64,000 bases of DNA from Serripes groenlandicus (GCA_031761405.1 JASEVX010000013.1:41725653-41789652), one strand, 5' to 3'; positions 41,874 to 53,772 are shown, counted from the first letter of the stretch. Notes: a model not told the origin generated them from the sequence alone. Numbers and translations: made by a program.

Positions 41874-42214
41874 TTCTCCAATCGATTTATTCCTCATTTT
41901 AATGAATATAAACATTTTTCGTTTCGTATTTGTGTGAATTATTTTATTTATTTTGAATTTGGACGAGTTCAGTAACCAGCGAGTAGGCCGCGCGCGTTCC
42001 CGACACGTCATTGATCGTTTGGAATAGCGAACGGAGAAACCTCTCAACAAATATTTTATACGAGTTCCCATCAAGACGATATTCTCAGACGGAACTTTCC
42101 AGGTTTCATTTTAAAGACGAACGCCTAATAAACAAGGACATACTTCCATTGGTCCAAATGGCAAGGCATCACTTTTTTTCTCTATATTCTTCCATATGTT
42201 GTCAACATCTATCA
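41874..42214. other. No feature recognised
   Basis: Two opposite frames of 67 and 82 codons overlap here without any recognised feature. Confidence 0.45.
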
Positions 42215-42218
42215 TTAA

Positions 42219-42440
42219 CCCTTTCCCTCATACGACAATTCTGCAGCAGACGACTTTGAACGTATTTTGTTAAGACATAGAAAATCTCCATAATTAAATG
42301 GATAACCTATGACAAAAAGTGGAAAACATTGTGGCAAAAGAAGAAATTGCACGTTTTGTGCAATTTCTTCTTTTGTCACAATGTTTTCAAAAAGCCGTCT
42401 GCTGCAGAGGCGTCAGAAAGCGTCTATATGAGGGGAAGGG
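42219..42440 (-). mobile_element. MITE-D, flanked TTAA and ATAA
   Basis: TTAA at 42215-42218, ATAA at 42441-42444. Apex GCACGTTTTGTGC at 42349-42361. Nearly perfect arms. Confidence 0.9.
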
Positions 42441-42514
42441 ATAATTATAAGCTTGTCTTTTATCAGCTCTAGATATAATGGGAATTCATTTTTCATGTTC
42501 TAAAATCCTTATTC

Positions 42515-42845
42515 GACACTCAAACCATATGTTGTGGGTACTCAACAGAATCGGCTCAATGAGACGATTCTTTTGAGTACCCACAAGATAGGTTTGATTG
42601 AGTCATAAGATAAATATGTGTGAACAATTATTTTCTACTCCTCCTTATCTAGTCCTCTGACTTGATGTTTTAGTTTTTAAATTATTTGACACTCAAACCG
42701 TATGTTGTGGGTACTCAAAATAATCGTCTAGGTTAGACGATCATTTTGCGTACCTACACTATAGGTTTTGGTTGAGTAATAAGAAAGATATTGTTGGGCA
42801 AAGACCAGTTTATTCCTCCCCTATTTTAGTCCTCTGTTTTAAATA
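42515..42845. repeat. Repeat E, second array: two hairpin units
   Basis: Units about 173 bp apart with hairpins 42521-42598 and 42694-42770. Each is preceded by GACACTCAAACC and followed by TAGTCCTCTG. In the second, the inner stem is GTCTA/TAGAC (42726-42738) where others have GTCTC/GAGAC. Confidence 0.8.
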
Positions 42846-42876
42846 AATAATTACACGTTGTATTCTTTTTCGTTGG

Positions 42877-43236
42877 ACTTTAAAATTGCTGAACTCCAAG
42901 ATGGAGATAAAAAATGAAATGTTGAAACTTCTGCAAATATTGCTTATAATGACAACAAAGTAAGTAATAAATAGTTCAAAACTATTTTGGCAGTAAATGT
43001 TGAAAAACAATTAATTGAATGTCATGAACATATACAAAATTTTGCTTACTGCGTATGTTTCCCCAGTAAGAATGAAGCATATACGATCAATATTTAGATG
43101 TTTATTATACTGGAAAGTTGAATTATTACTTTAATTATATCCCAGAATAATAATTCTAATATTTCAAGACAATTTTTGAACAATTTTAAAAAGTTGACTT
43201 TACTATCTATTTTCTGGAGTTCAGCACCTTTAAAAA
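42877..43236. mobile_element. MITE-M copy 1, TIR element of about 360 bp
   Basis: Left end TTAAAATTGCTGAACTCCAA, right end TGGAGTTCAGCACCTTTAAA, near reverse complements. The interior AACTTCTGCAAATATTGC and CAAAACTATTTTGGCAGTA is shared, inverted, with 63240-63375. Confidence 0.78.
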
Positions 43237-43253
43237 GTGCTAGCATACTTTAA

Positions 43254-43443
43254 CCCTTTCCCTCATTTAGCCGCTTTCTGACGCCTCTGCAGCAGATGGC
43301 TTTTTGAAAACATACTGACAAAAGAAGAAATTGCTCAAAACGAGCAATTTCTCCTTTTGCCACAATGTTTTCCACTTTTAGTCGTAGGTTATTAATTAAA
43401 TTATAGAGATTTTCTATATTTTGTCAAAATATGTTCAAAGTCA
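43254..43443 (+). mobile_element. MITE-D, right end replaced by MITE-A
   Basis: TTAA at 43250-43253. Intact through the hairpin (GCTCAAAACGAGC) to ATATGTTCAAAGTC, where MITE-A begins. The last 45 bases of MITE-D do not reappear after it, so this is a deletion junction rather than a clean insertion. Confidence 0.85.
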
Positions 43444-43704
43444 AAGTTCCGCGAGAAAACCAACATTGTGGACTCTGCGTAAAGTATCGACCCGGATCAG
43501 CCTAAGCATGCCGCGCAGGCTAACACGGACAGACACATTTGTGTCAATTGTTGATATTCTGTTTCATGAATCATTACTCTATAACTCTATCCCCCTGAGA
43601 CGGATTGTGTCGGCATGGATTAGCCTGCGCGGACTACACAGGCTGATCTGGGTCGATACATAATGCAGAGGCCATAATGTTGGTTTTTCTCGCGTGACGG
43701 CTCA
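43444..43704 (+). mobile_element. MITE-A copy 11
   Basis: Left end trimmed (GTTCCGCGAGAAAACC), right end GTGACGGCTCA followed by TATA. Confidence 0.83.
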
Positions 43705-44234
43705 TATAACTTCAAATAATATTAAAGTGGCGTAAATCACCATATAAACAAATATATAGAAAAACCTTTTCAAACGACAATTTGGCCAAAATTAGTTTCT
43801 AAAAAATCCTGTTCCCTCCCCCGGTAGTTGCTATATTCAATAACATTTCATGATATACGCGTGTCAGACATCACAAGAACCAATGCAAGAATTAATTCAC
43901 AGGGAAACAACTCGCCCCGTCGGGGTGATATTAAGCGAATTACGTCGGAAGCCGTGAGGCGAAAACAAGCGCCTGTCAATAACAGTTACGGCGATCACTG
44001 TCAATAAGCTCTTGTCGCTTTTGTCTCGTTTTCACGTCGAGAAGTCCCCGAGCTGTCGTTTTTCATTAGCAAGTTGTTATTCCGCCTACCACCTACCTCA
44101 AACTGTTCCATTGATATCGCCTTATGTCGTGCGCTAATGTCACGTCCAAATTTCGCCGGTTGAATTTCTAAGAGACGAGAGAAACACTGCGCAACAACGC
44201 CATATCACAACGTGCCATTCCTATTATTTGCTTG
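43705..44234. other. No feature recognised
   Basis: Relatively GC-rich stretch (about 43900-44160) with a short inverted pair CGCCCCGTCGGGGTG near 43914. No gene seen. Confidence 0.45.
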
Positions 44235-44345
44235 TTTGTATGGTATATTTACGCCGCCTTCAACACATTTAACGTCGTTTCCTGGTTTAGATATCAGTAC
44301 TACTGGTCCATTTTCTCTGACACCTGATTGCCAAGGAGGGACAAC
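44235..44345 (-). mobile_element. SINE-2 3' half
   Basis: TTACGCCGCCTTCAACACAT, AACGTCGTTTCCTGGTTTAG, CAGTACTACTGGTCCATTTT. Head missing. Confidence 0.72.
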
Positions 44346-44817
44346 CATTACTACCATTTAAAATTTAATTTCATTATAAACTTTTCCCGCCATCTTTGTT
44401 TACAATATAACGCGAGTAATACTGTCACATGATAGGTCACGTAATATTTTGATGTTTCGCATGGGAAAATTGAATTGTCAAATTAATCAAAAATAAAATA
44501 TTTTGTGCATTTTTTGTAACGATTCAGATTGTTTCGTCAATAAGAACATCTGCGCTTTGATATGAAAAGCATTTAATTACCGAATTAGCTCAAAAATTCT
44601 GCGTTAGGTCCGCTTTAATTTTCAAACAACTTATCCAAAAATGTCATAGTTTGATGATATTATGTCATACGCTACACCATCACGTTTCCATCAAAACAAA
44701 AAGCATCGTAAAGATATATGTCATTGCCAATTGGCCTTATTATATGTATTCATTCTTTCTGACGACTATAAGGATATATTTATTGGATATAGTTGAAAAC
44801 AGTTTATCACATGACTG
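44346..44817. other. No feature recognised
   Basis: AT-rich, no gene or repeat match. Confidence 0.5.
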
Positions 44818-45395
44818 TATCCGATCTAATATACCCATTACGTATTTCACACGTGTAATATAACATGACCGAATCACTATTTTTGTATTCATCCGTAAAT
44901 GTTTACAAAATGGCCACCCGGTGAAATGGCTCAGAACGTGTTTCCGGTAAACACAAACGTCACGATCGATGGATGAGGCAAAGAGACATAAGATATTGTT
45001 GTGTGGTTAGTTAACAGTTTATTAAGTATTACATATTGGGACTATTTTCTGTCAGCAAGAAAACGATTTTATTTTTGTGTTTCGTCATGTGATAAAAATA
45101 ATCTGACATTCGTTGTCATGTTCATGAAGTTTTATTAACTCTTTCAGCGCCAAAGGCAATATTGAGGTTTTTGCAAACAATACTGATTCAGGCGAGTCAG
45201 CTCGTAACGAGCTGTCTCACCTTAAATCAGCATTGTTTGTCTTTTAGTTATCAAAATTGTCCAAGAGTGTATTATATGAGAAATGGAGACGCCCGATTTT
45301 GAACATGGAAGAGTCTTCTTTAAACAATTCGGCGCTGAAAGAGTTAAACTCGTCCATGAAATGTGTTATTAAGCATGCCAGAGGCTCGCTTTATA
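44818..45395 (+). repeat. Repeat G copy 3, interrupted by MITE-C
   Basis: Segments 44818-45138 and 45344-45395 are continuous in copy 1. A 16-bp insertion (about 44911-44926) creates an earlier ATG that meets a stop after four codons. The original frame (ATG at 44926, MAQNVFPVNTNVTIDG) ends in TGA where copy 1 has CGA. This copy is broken. Confidence 0.82.
45139..45343 (+). mobile_element. MITE-C copy 11, insertion proven by empty site
   Basis: A 205-bp copy with TTAA at 45135-45138 and 45344-45347. Copy 1 of repeat G has a single TTAA at the same point (34066-34069). Full TIRs CTCTTTCAGCGCC/GGCGCTGAAAGAG. Hairpin apex AGCTCGTAACGAGCT at 45199-45213. Confidence 0.96.
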
Positions 45396-45521
45396 ACAAA
45401 TTCTTTACCTCGTTTAATAGTTGAGAAGAAACTTTGGAATGAACTTGATATAAATATCCGAGAGTCTACATCACTCCTATCGTTTAAAAGCAAATTAAAG
45501 ATCTTTTTAAACCTCCAATAG
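45393..45521 (+). pseudogene. LINE reverse transcriptase C-terminal fragment
   Basis: Frame starting at 45393 gives 42 residues before TAG at 45519. Residues 14-23 read LWNELDINIR and residues 27-38 read SLLSFKSKLKIF. The pattern W-N-x-L-x-x-x-I-R then S-L-x-x-F-K-x-x-L-K is typical of the C-terminus of non-LTR retrotransposon ORF2 proteins (Jockey/CR1-like groups), usually near 900-1000 residues. Everything upstream is missing, as in 5'-truncated LINEs. It abuts the end of repeat G. Too short to name a clade. Confidence 0.65.
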
Positions 45522-45611
45522 TACCTAAGTTATTTTTATTCGGTGACCGATACTTATCAATTCAACATACTCGATTAAGAAATAATTGATGTTTAAAAAT
45601 GTTTAATCTTA

Positions 45612-45817
45612 ATGCTTTCTGACGCTTCTGCAGCAGACGGCTTTGTAAAAACATAGTGACAAAAGAAGAAATTGCTCAAAACGAGCAATTTCTCCTTCTG
45701 ACACAATGTTTTCCACTTTTAGTCATAGGTTATCCATTCAATTATAGAGAATTTCTATATTTTGACAAAATATTTTCAAAGTCGTCTGCTCCAGAATTGT
45801 CGTTATGAAGGAAAGGG
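45612..45817 (+). mobile_element. MITE-D, left TIR lost
   Basis: Starts TGCTTTCTGACGCTTCTG and is complete from there to GAAGGAAAGGG, then TTAA at 45818-45821. Apex GCTCAAAACGAGC. Confidence 0.87.
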
Positions 45818-45859
45818 TTAACTTGATTCTGACCTGTGTGCAATGCTGTTTACTGTTAT

Positions 45860-46030
45860 GAAGAGGTTTTACTAACAATAGTCTGTCCATGCAACTGGCT
45901 ACCTTTCACACGTAATTATCTATATCATATTGGTGGAAAACGAGCAACACAGGTGTTTACCCCTGTTTGTGATCACCGGGAAATAATATGAACCAAGTAG
46001 GGATTCGAACTCCCGACTAAGCTATTGCCT
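45860..46030 (-). mobile_element. SINE-1-related copy, diverged
   Basis: CAATAGTCTGTCCATGCAAC, TGGCTACC, ATTGGTGGAAAACGAGC and a tRNA-like head AGGGATTCGAACTCCCGAC. The middle is rearranged. Confidence 0.5.
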
Positions 46031-46147
46031 CTCGATTTAAAAGAATAGAAGTTCTGCCTCGGGTGCGGGTGGTGGGGGTTGCGATCCCCGACCGGTTCAT
46101 AGCAAAAATACTTTGAAAATAGAAGTATTGGCTTTCCCTTCTTGACG

Positions 46148-46272
46148 CTAAGGAATGTTAGGGTTAGCATTACGACTGGTGTCAGGATAAATGGACCAGT
46201 TGTGCTGGTACCTTACCCAGGAAACGCCGAGATGTAACTGGAATATTGTTGAAAGAGGTGTAAAACACATTG
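46148..46272 (+). mobile_element. SINE-2 3' half
   Basis: GTTAGCATTACGACTGGTGT, AGGATAAATGGACCAGTTGT, CCCAGGAAACGCCGAGATGT, ending GAGGTGTAAAACAC. Confidence 0.78.
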
Positions 46273-46329
46273 CCAGCAAAACTGATCAAACATTGTATAG
46301 CACTACTAACTTAGTTTCTTTGCAAAAAA

Positions 46330-46387
46330 CGCTTGCAAAAGTCGTTTGCTGCAGTAGTGTCGGAATGTGTCCGTATGTTGGAAAGGG
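46330..46387. mobile_element. MITE-D end fragment
   Basis: GCAAAAGTCGTTTGCTGCAG to GTATGTTGGAAAGGG, followed by TTAA at 46388-46391. Confidence 0.7.
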
Positions 46388-46679
46388 TTAAAAGGGTTTG
46401 CCTTCAAACCACCAATACGTCATTAACAGGCTGTCAGAGAAACTATAAATACTTCATTTAGTGCCTTCCACCAATATGGCTAAAATGAGGAATCGTTATT
46501 CACCAGACATTTTTTTTTTGGCAATACGATCAAGGTCAGTCGATACGACAAAATGTAATTCTGTCTAGTTAGTTAGTATGTGCGCGTAGTTTAGGCATTT
46601 GGTCTTTAGAGGAAGTTTTACAGGCAATTGTACCTTAAGTTTGAATAAAATTACAATTCCAAAACTGCGGGGAAAAGCG

Positions 46680-47706
<1,027 letters not shown>

Positions 47707-47871
47707 TCAATTTGCAATTCAAATGTTTGTAAATACCAATGGGATCAAATTATAATACCAGCCTGTCCGAACAATAATTCATATGAGTCATGTCTGACAA
47801 TTTGGCTCTACAGTTTAGTACTATACATTTGCTAACAATCGGTCGGGCTTCGATTGTCTTGGCAGCAGATG

Positions 47872-48155
47872 CTTTGTTTGTATGGTGTTGTACGCCGCCT
47901 TCAACATGTTTCTAATGATCTCACAGCGTTTCCAGGTTTAGATCACAGTACTACTGGTTCATTTATCTTGATATCTGCAAGCCAATCGCCAACGCGAGCC
48001 CCAAAATTCTAAGCACCAGTGAGAAAAATGCATTACTACCATTTCGTTGAAATACTTTTGTATTATCCGATCAGCAGGGATCGAACCCATCATCCCCCCC
48101 CCCCACACACACACACCCGATGCAGACTCTCTACCACTACATCACCGATACATAT
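47872..48155 (-). mobile_element. SINE-2, minus strand, with C-run and (CA)n
   Basis: TGTACGCCGCCTTCAACATG, CAGCGTTTCCAGGTTTAGAT, CAGTACTACTGGTTCATTTA and a head with GGGATCGAACCCATC and ACCACTACATCACCGAT. A run of about ten C followed by ACACACACAC interrupts the head at 48096-48116. Confidence 0.8.
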
Positions 48156-48177
48156 AGATAGAATATAACCGGATAAT

Positions 48178-49355
48178 GAAGGCTCTTGTTAAACTTTGTG
48201 GAGCCGGATAGTATAGTCTCTGATTAGACTTTTATGAGCTGGACAGTAAAGGCTTTGGTTATACTTTTAGGAACCGGACAGTAAAAGGTCTGGTTAGACT
48301 TTTAAGAGCCGGACAGTAAAGGCTCTGGTTAGACTTTTAGTAGCCGGACAGTAACGGCTCAGATTAGACCTTTAGTAACCGGACAGTAAAGGCTCTGGTT
48401 AGACTTTTAGGATCCTGACAGTAGAGGCTCTGATTTTACTTTTAGAAGCCGGACAGTAAATGCTCTGATTAGACTTTTAGGAGCCAGACAGTAAAGTCTA
48501 CGATTAGAATTATAGGAGCCAGACAGTAAATGCTCTGATTATACGTTTAGGAGCCAGACAGTAAATGCTCTGATTAGACTTTGTAGAGCCGAACAGTAAA
48601 TGCTCTGATAAGACTTTGTAGAGCCAAAATTTAAATGCTCTAATTATATTTTGTAGAGCCAAACAGTAAAGGCTCTGGTTAGACATTTAGAAGCCGGACA
48701 GTAAATGCTCTGATTATACTTTTAGGAGCCGGACAGTAACGGCTCAGATTAGACCTTTAAGAACCGGACAGTAAAGGCTCTTGTAAGACTTTTAGGATCG
48801 GGACAGTACAGGCACTGATTAGACTTTGTAGAGCCGGACAGTAAAGGCTTTGGTTAGACTTTTAGGAGCCGAACAGTAAATGCTCTGATTAGACTTTGTA
48901 GAGTCAGACAGTAAATGCTCGAATTATATTTTGTAGAGCCAAACAGTAAAGGCTCTGGTTAGACATTAGGATCCGGACAGTAAAGGCTCTGGTTAGACTT
49001 TTAGAAACCGAACAGTAAATGCTCTGATTATACTGTTAGGAGCTGGACAGTAAATGCTCAGATTAGACTTTAAGGAGCTGGACAGTACAGGGTCTGATTG
49101 GACTTTTAGAAGCCGGACAGTAAATGATCTGATTATATTTTGTAGAGCCAGACAGTAAATGCTCTGATTAGACTTTGTAGAGCCAGAAAGTAAAAGCTCT
49201 GATTGGAATTTTAGAAGCCGGACAGTAAATGCTCTGGTTAGACTTTTAGGAGCCGGACAGTAAATGCTCTGATTAGACTTTATAGAGCCAGACAGTAAAT
49301 GCTCTGATTAGACTTTTAGGAGCCGGAAAATATAGGCGCAGGTTAGACTTTGTGG
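48178..49355 (+). repeat. 35-bp minisatellite, about 34 units
   Basis: Unit AGCCGGACAGTAAAGGCTCT, GGTTAGACTTTTAGG, with AATGCTCTGATTAGACTTTG variants. Unit types alternate in blocks, suggesting past unequal exchange. Not related in sequence to the 35-bp array at 26721. Confidence 0.95.
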
Positions 49356-50104
49356 ATGTCAGACGTTTTGTATAACTATCGAACTATTGGGACATATAAC
49401 AAGACCTCCAGATCAAGGCTCGTATACTTTCTTCAATACAGAAGGCCCACATATTGACATTGACGTTCACCAGACATGAGTTCAATATGACGGCGGTTAG
49501 TCAATAGTTTAACACGTCATTATGGCTATAATGCGTTTCCCTTGATGATGGTAAGTACAAACACCGGGCATTCGAATGCCAAGAAAAACGTTGCTTGTAG
49601 ACGTTGGTTTCTTTTCAGTATGTATTAACGCCACGTATTTGAAGTAGCAGTCCAGCTAAGAATCATGCAAAGTGATAAAACAGTGCTTCATGGTGTATTA
49701 CAGATACTGTTATTAGTGTCTGTGTGGAATTGTATGGTGAAGTTTTACAGTGAGTTGGTAGTAATGAATCACATATTGCAATCTCATATGGATAATATTG
49801 TTGTGAACTAATTTGAATATGTGAGAATTTCCCATACATTCCTATGTAAAATAGTCCCATTTCAATTAAATTTTTCTCAGGAGAGCAGACGTTCTAGACA
49901 GAAAGACCTAAATCAACATAAAGAGGACAATGAACCCCATAACAAATAAGAAAAATAAAACATGTAGCCTGGTACATGTTATTTAAAAGCTTCAGACAGA
50001 GGGTGTAATATCAAGAAATAACAAGTTCAGCCAAGTTCGGTGTGTCAATTATATTACAATACATTAATACTTTAGACACATATGTGCATATTGAATGCCA
50101 ATAC
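49356..50104. other. No feature recognised
   Basis: One 65-codon minus frame (49663-49860), no family features. Confidence 0.45.
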
Positions 50105-50400
50105 TTGATTGATTGATTGTGTTTTAACGACTTTTTCAACACATTTTGATTCATATCATGGAGGCCATTTTACATATATCCACGTGTTTTGCAGGCTTTC
50201 TGACTCCAGTTCTCCAGATAACAATCTTGCCAAGTATCTTGCTGTTTTTCCATATGGAATGTTAGCCCATTGGTGAAAGACGATTGACGCTTGTTAATTT
50301 GACTTTTTATCAAACGTCGGGAAAAACGTTGGCCAACCAGGATTTCGAACTAACAAGAAGTCTTGAGAGCAAGTATCGCTACCGATGAACTCTCGGTGCA
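50105..50400 (-). mobile_element. SINE-1, minus strand, near full length, diverged
   Basis: TTGATTGATTGATTGTGTTT to ACCGATGAACTCTCGGTGCA. Head decayed (GATTTCGAACTAACAAG). An older copy. Confidence 0.8.
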
Positions 50401-50529
50401 TGGCTTGAATATTACGAAATTAAATGCGGTATTCTTCAGGACCAGTTTAGTTTATTAATACATTTTATAATTCAGACACCAATATAATCGAGTGCATTGT
50501 CTAAAATGCCAAGATAAATAATAGGTGGG

Positions 50530-50825
50530 TTTGTTTCTGTTGGCTAGCATGGTCTTTTTATGGCCTTTACGCCTTTTTCAAATGGTGTTTTAGGCCTTTT
50601 TATCAACAGTATTTCACCCATATCTCAACGTTTCTTGGGTCAATTTCCAAAACAGCTTGTTAGCTTATAACGACCGTGATGCTACCCCTTGCAACCTAGA
50701 GCGCCAAGAAGTTTAGTCACTACAGGCATTAAAAAGTCGTTAGTAAGACAAAACCGGGGGAATAAACATGGTGTCCCTTGCTCTCATTGCGGACGCTCTT
50801 AGCACTACACTAACGAGGCGGTAAC
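50530..50825 (-). mobile_element. SINE-2, degenerate
   Basis: TTTTTATCAACAGTATTTCA, ATCTCAACGTTTCTTGGGTC, AACGACCGTGATGCTACCCC and a remnant head TTGCGGACGCTCTTAGCACTACAC. Confidence 0.55.
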
Positions 50826-50880
50826 GCGCAGCTTAGTTCATCGTCCTGTTTACTGTGTCAAAACGGAAACATTGATGTTA

Positions 50881-51276
50881 TACGGTGTTCCGTTATTGCC
50901 ATCGTGCTATCGCGCTGTCAACAAGCACACGCGATGCCACGATATCACGATGACACGATGGTGATGACACGATGGCACGATGACACGATGGTGATGGCAC
51001 GATGACAATATGGGGATGAAACGATAGCACGATGACGATGACGCGGTGCCACGATGACACGATGGTGATGGAGCGATGCTATGGTGGCACGATGACGATG
51101 AAGCGATATTACATCGCGTCATCGTCATCGTGCCATCGTGCCATCACCATCGTGTCATCGAAGCATCACCATCGTGTCATCGTGTCATCGTGTCATCGTG
51201 TCGTCACCATCGTGTCATCGTGCTATCGTGGCATCGCGTGTGCGCGATAGCCCGATGGCCCTAACGGAACACCGTA
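50881..51276. mobile_element. Foldback element H made of CGATGACA-type repeats
   Basis: A 396-bp imperfect palindrome. Ends TACGGTGTTCCGTTA and TAACGGAACACCGTA. Inside them GCTATCGCG and CACACGCGATGCCACGAT pair with their inverses. The left half is built from GATGACACGATGGTGATGGC-type repeats and the right half from the reverse complement (CCATCACCATCGTGTCATCG), meeting near 51110. No gene. Confidence 0.87.
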
Positions 51277-51675
51277 ATATTATACTAGTTCGCAGATGTC
51301 AGAGAACTATAGAACTACGTCGTGTCTGTCATGAACTGACGACCAACGCCAGTCAATAACCCAACATGTCATTTGGTCTACTTAATATTGTGGCAATGTT
51401 TTACGAGATATTACAACGTATGTTTATATATAACAGCAGAACTACTGGACGACGTATATAATAAACGCTTATTGTGGCAAACAAGAAACGTAGAAATGTG
51501 TCGGCTTGACGCGAATTCCCCTAGTCGGCAGCCACGTCGAAATATCATGAAATCTATAAATCTTTTAAATGTTTGAATTAATCCCTGCTTAAAGGTAATT
51601 CAATCAATATATATCATTTAGGGAAATGAACTATCTATATATAACCGGCAATTATCGTACAAACCTCGACTTCAT
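51277..51675. other. No feature recognised
   Basis: No gene or repeat match seen. Confidence 0.5.
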
Positions 51676-51679
51676 GATT

Positions 51680-52118
51680 CTACGGAGCCCCTAAAGTGAC
51701 ATTCAACATATTTTTTTAGCATGCAAATTAACCTTTTAATTTCGTTAAAACGTAATAACTATTTCGTAAGAACGAAATAATAATTCGATACTTTTTTTTT
51801 TGATATGCAAATTTGTCGTTTTATTTCGTATTTACGAAATAATCATTTCGTTAAAATGAAATAATAATTCGATCCTTTTTTTTTAATAAGCAAATAAGCC
51901 GATTGATTTCGTATTAACGAAATAATCATTTCGTTTCGATTTACCGGGGCTCGGCTGATGGTAGAAGCGAGATGAAATTTAATTTACGAAATGAAACGGC
52001 GCAAATTTGTATATTAAAAAAGTGTCGAATAATAATTATTATTTTGTAAATATAAAATAAAAAAGCGTATATCACATATTAAACAAATATATTGAATGTC
52101 ACTTTAGGGGCTCCGTAC
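51680..52118. mobile_element. MITE-I, TIR element with TTCGT/ACGAA palindromes
   Basis: A 439-bp element. TIRs TACGGAGCCCCTAAAGTGAC and TCACTTTAGGGGCTCCGTA, extending to ATTCAAC/TTGAAT. GATT on both sides (51676-51679, 52119-52122) suggests a 4-bp duplication. The interior repeats TTTCGTATTTACGAAATAA and ATTTCGTTAAAATGAAATAA several times. Confidence 0.83.
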
Positions 52119-52122
52119 GATT

Positions 52123-52732
52123 GCGTCATCTTCTGTAATAGATGTATATAACTACCAGAACGTAAACAAACTATTAAATCGCTTCCAACATTTTAAGGTT
52201 TGTTCGCAAAATATACGACAGTACTCAACTCACTGATTGGTCTATCACGTGAAAATCGCAATGGGCTTTCGTGCACTAATAAGGGATGTTTCGAGATTAT
52301 GTAGGCATATGGATATGTCGGCACAGCGTTACGTAATTTGTCAATGATAATGCCACAGATACACTTCCTCCGAAATCAAAACAAGCCGAAAAGACTGAAA
52401 TGCTTTAGAGCTTTGTTATTGTTTTGAACACAAAGAGAGTTACATGAAATCCCAGCGAAGTTATTGATAACCCCTCTTCATTGTTGCCTGCCGACTGGTT
52501 TTATACATTCATTTTCACTTGCACAGTAACTGTCTTAAATTGATCTCGACCTTACTTGATCTGTATATTTTCTTAAGTACAAAGAGAAACGAAAGTATTC
52601 CTAGATAAATCCGACGATGCACAAATAAGAATTTGAGCTGCATATTGCATTAAAAATAGCATTGCACTACAGGGAACTCCCTTTAAGTCGAATATGTGAT
52701 AAATCGAATATGTGATGAATCGAATAGGTGAG
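52123..52732. other. No feature recognised
   Basis: Near 52687 GTCGAATATGTGATAAATCG is partly tandem (three short units). No gene seen. Confidence 0.45.
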
Positions 52733-52900
52733 TTTAACAAAACGTCAATGCGATAAACCTCATTCGTCTTCCATCAATTGGCTTGCAGACCATGTGGATA
52801 AAAGCAGCCAGTGGCTTGGAAAGACTGCGGAGTACTTGTTTTAGAAAGCCAGGACACACACGCTCATATGTAAACAGCATTAAACCCCAATCAATCAATC
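52733..52900 (+). mobile_element. SINE-1, head missing
   Basis: AACAAAACGTCAATGCGATA to GCATTAAACCCCAATCAATC. 5'-truncated, with a further small deletion near the end. Confidence 0.8.
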
Positions 52901-53526
52901 TGAAAGTATGCATTTTCTTTTTACATATACCGTCGTATTTTTAGTATCAATTTCGTAAAATGATTAGTCCTTTCAAGATACAAACTTGGACCGACGTTTA
53001 TCGCAGCGAAACTACAGATTCCGTCGATAGCCGTATCCCTACTGATGCTAAATTTGATGAAAAGTCAATTTAAATTAATTGGCGAATTTTATTCGATTGA
53101 TGAGCGAGACTTCAGAGGAGATAGTGCAGCCGGGGATCTGATGTAACCTTTCTACATCAATCAATCAAAAAGGAGACTTAACAGAGGTCCAGATAAGCCA
53201 TACAACCATTTGACCATGTCGTATATTAATAGACCAATGTCTACAGTTTTACATTTTGTATGCACGTTGTGGAGATCACATCTGATTGCCGTGGTCTAAT
53301 TGGAATGCAGGTCTTCTGTGTTAAAAGGCATCTTTGATTTATACTGTACAAGGACAAAAATAGAAGCATTCCGCGTGTTGCTTCGTATCGTATGACGTCA
53401 ATGCTGACCACATGGGAATTTCAAATCCTTTTTGATTTTCAATCTTGCATGCGTCTGCTGACTCAGCAAATTCAATTTGAATTGCTTCTCTATGGAACTG
53501 AGAACATGCATTAAACGTTTGGTGCT
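52901..53526. other. No feature recognised
   Basis: No supported gene. ATCAATCAATCAAAAAGG at 53157 resembles a SINE tail without a body. Confidence 0.45.
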
Positions 53527-53772
53527 GATGGTGATGGATAGGGGTTTAATGCCGTTTACAACATGTTTTCTGTCATAGCACGGCGGCCAGTTCACATCCC
53601 TATGTGTTTTCATGGTTTTCGCACACCAGTTGACAATACACCGGATTTTCATGCAACCGGCAGCATTCCAGCATAGACTGCTAGCCAATGTATGACAGAT
53701 GAATGACGCTTGTCCCATTTACTTTTATCAAACGTCGCGATGAATGATTACCGAACTGGGGTTCGAACTCGA
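53527..53772 (-). mobile_element. SINE-1, minus strand, diverged
   Basis: GATGGATAGGGGTTTAATGC to GATTACCGAACTGGGGTTCG. The head's outer part is lost. Confidence 0.75.

Noticed and set aside
48178..49355. Regular direct repeats that could suggest a CRISPR array
   Set aside because: Units are contiguous with no unique spacers, and the window is plainly eukaryotic.
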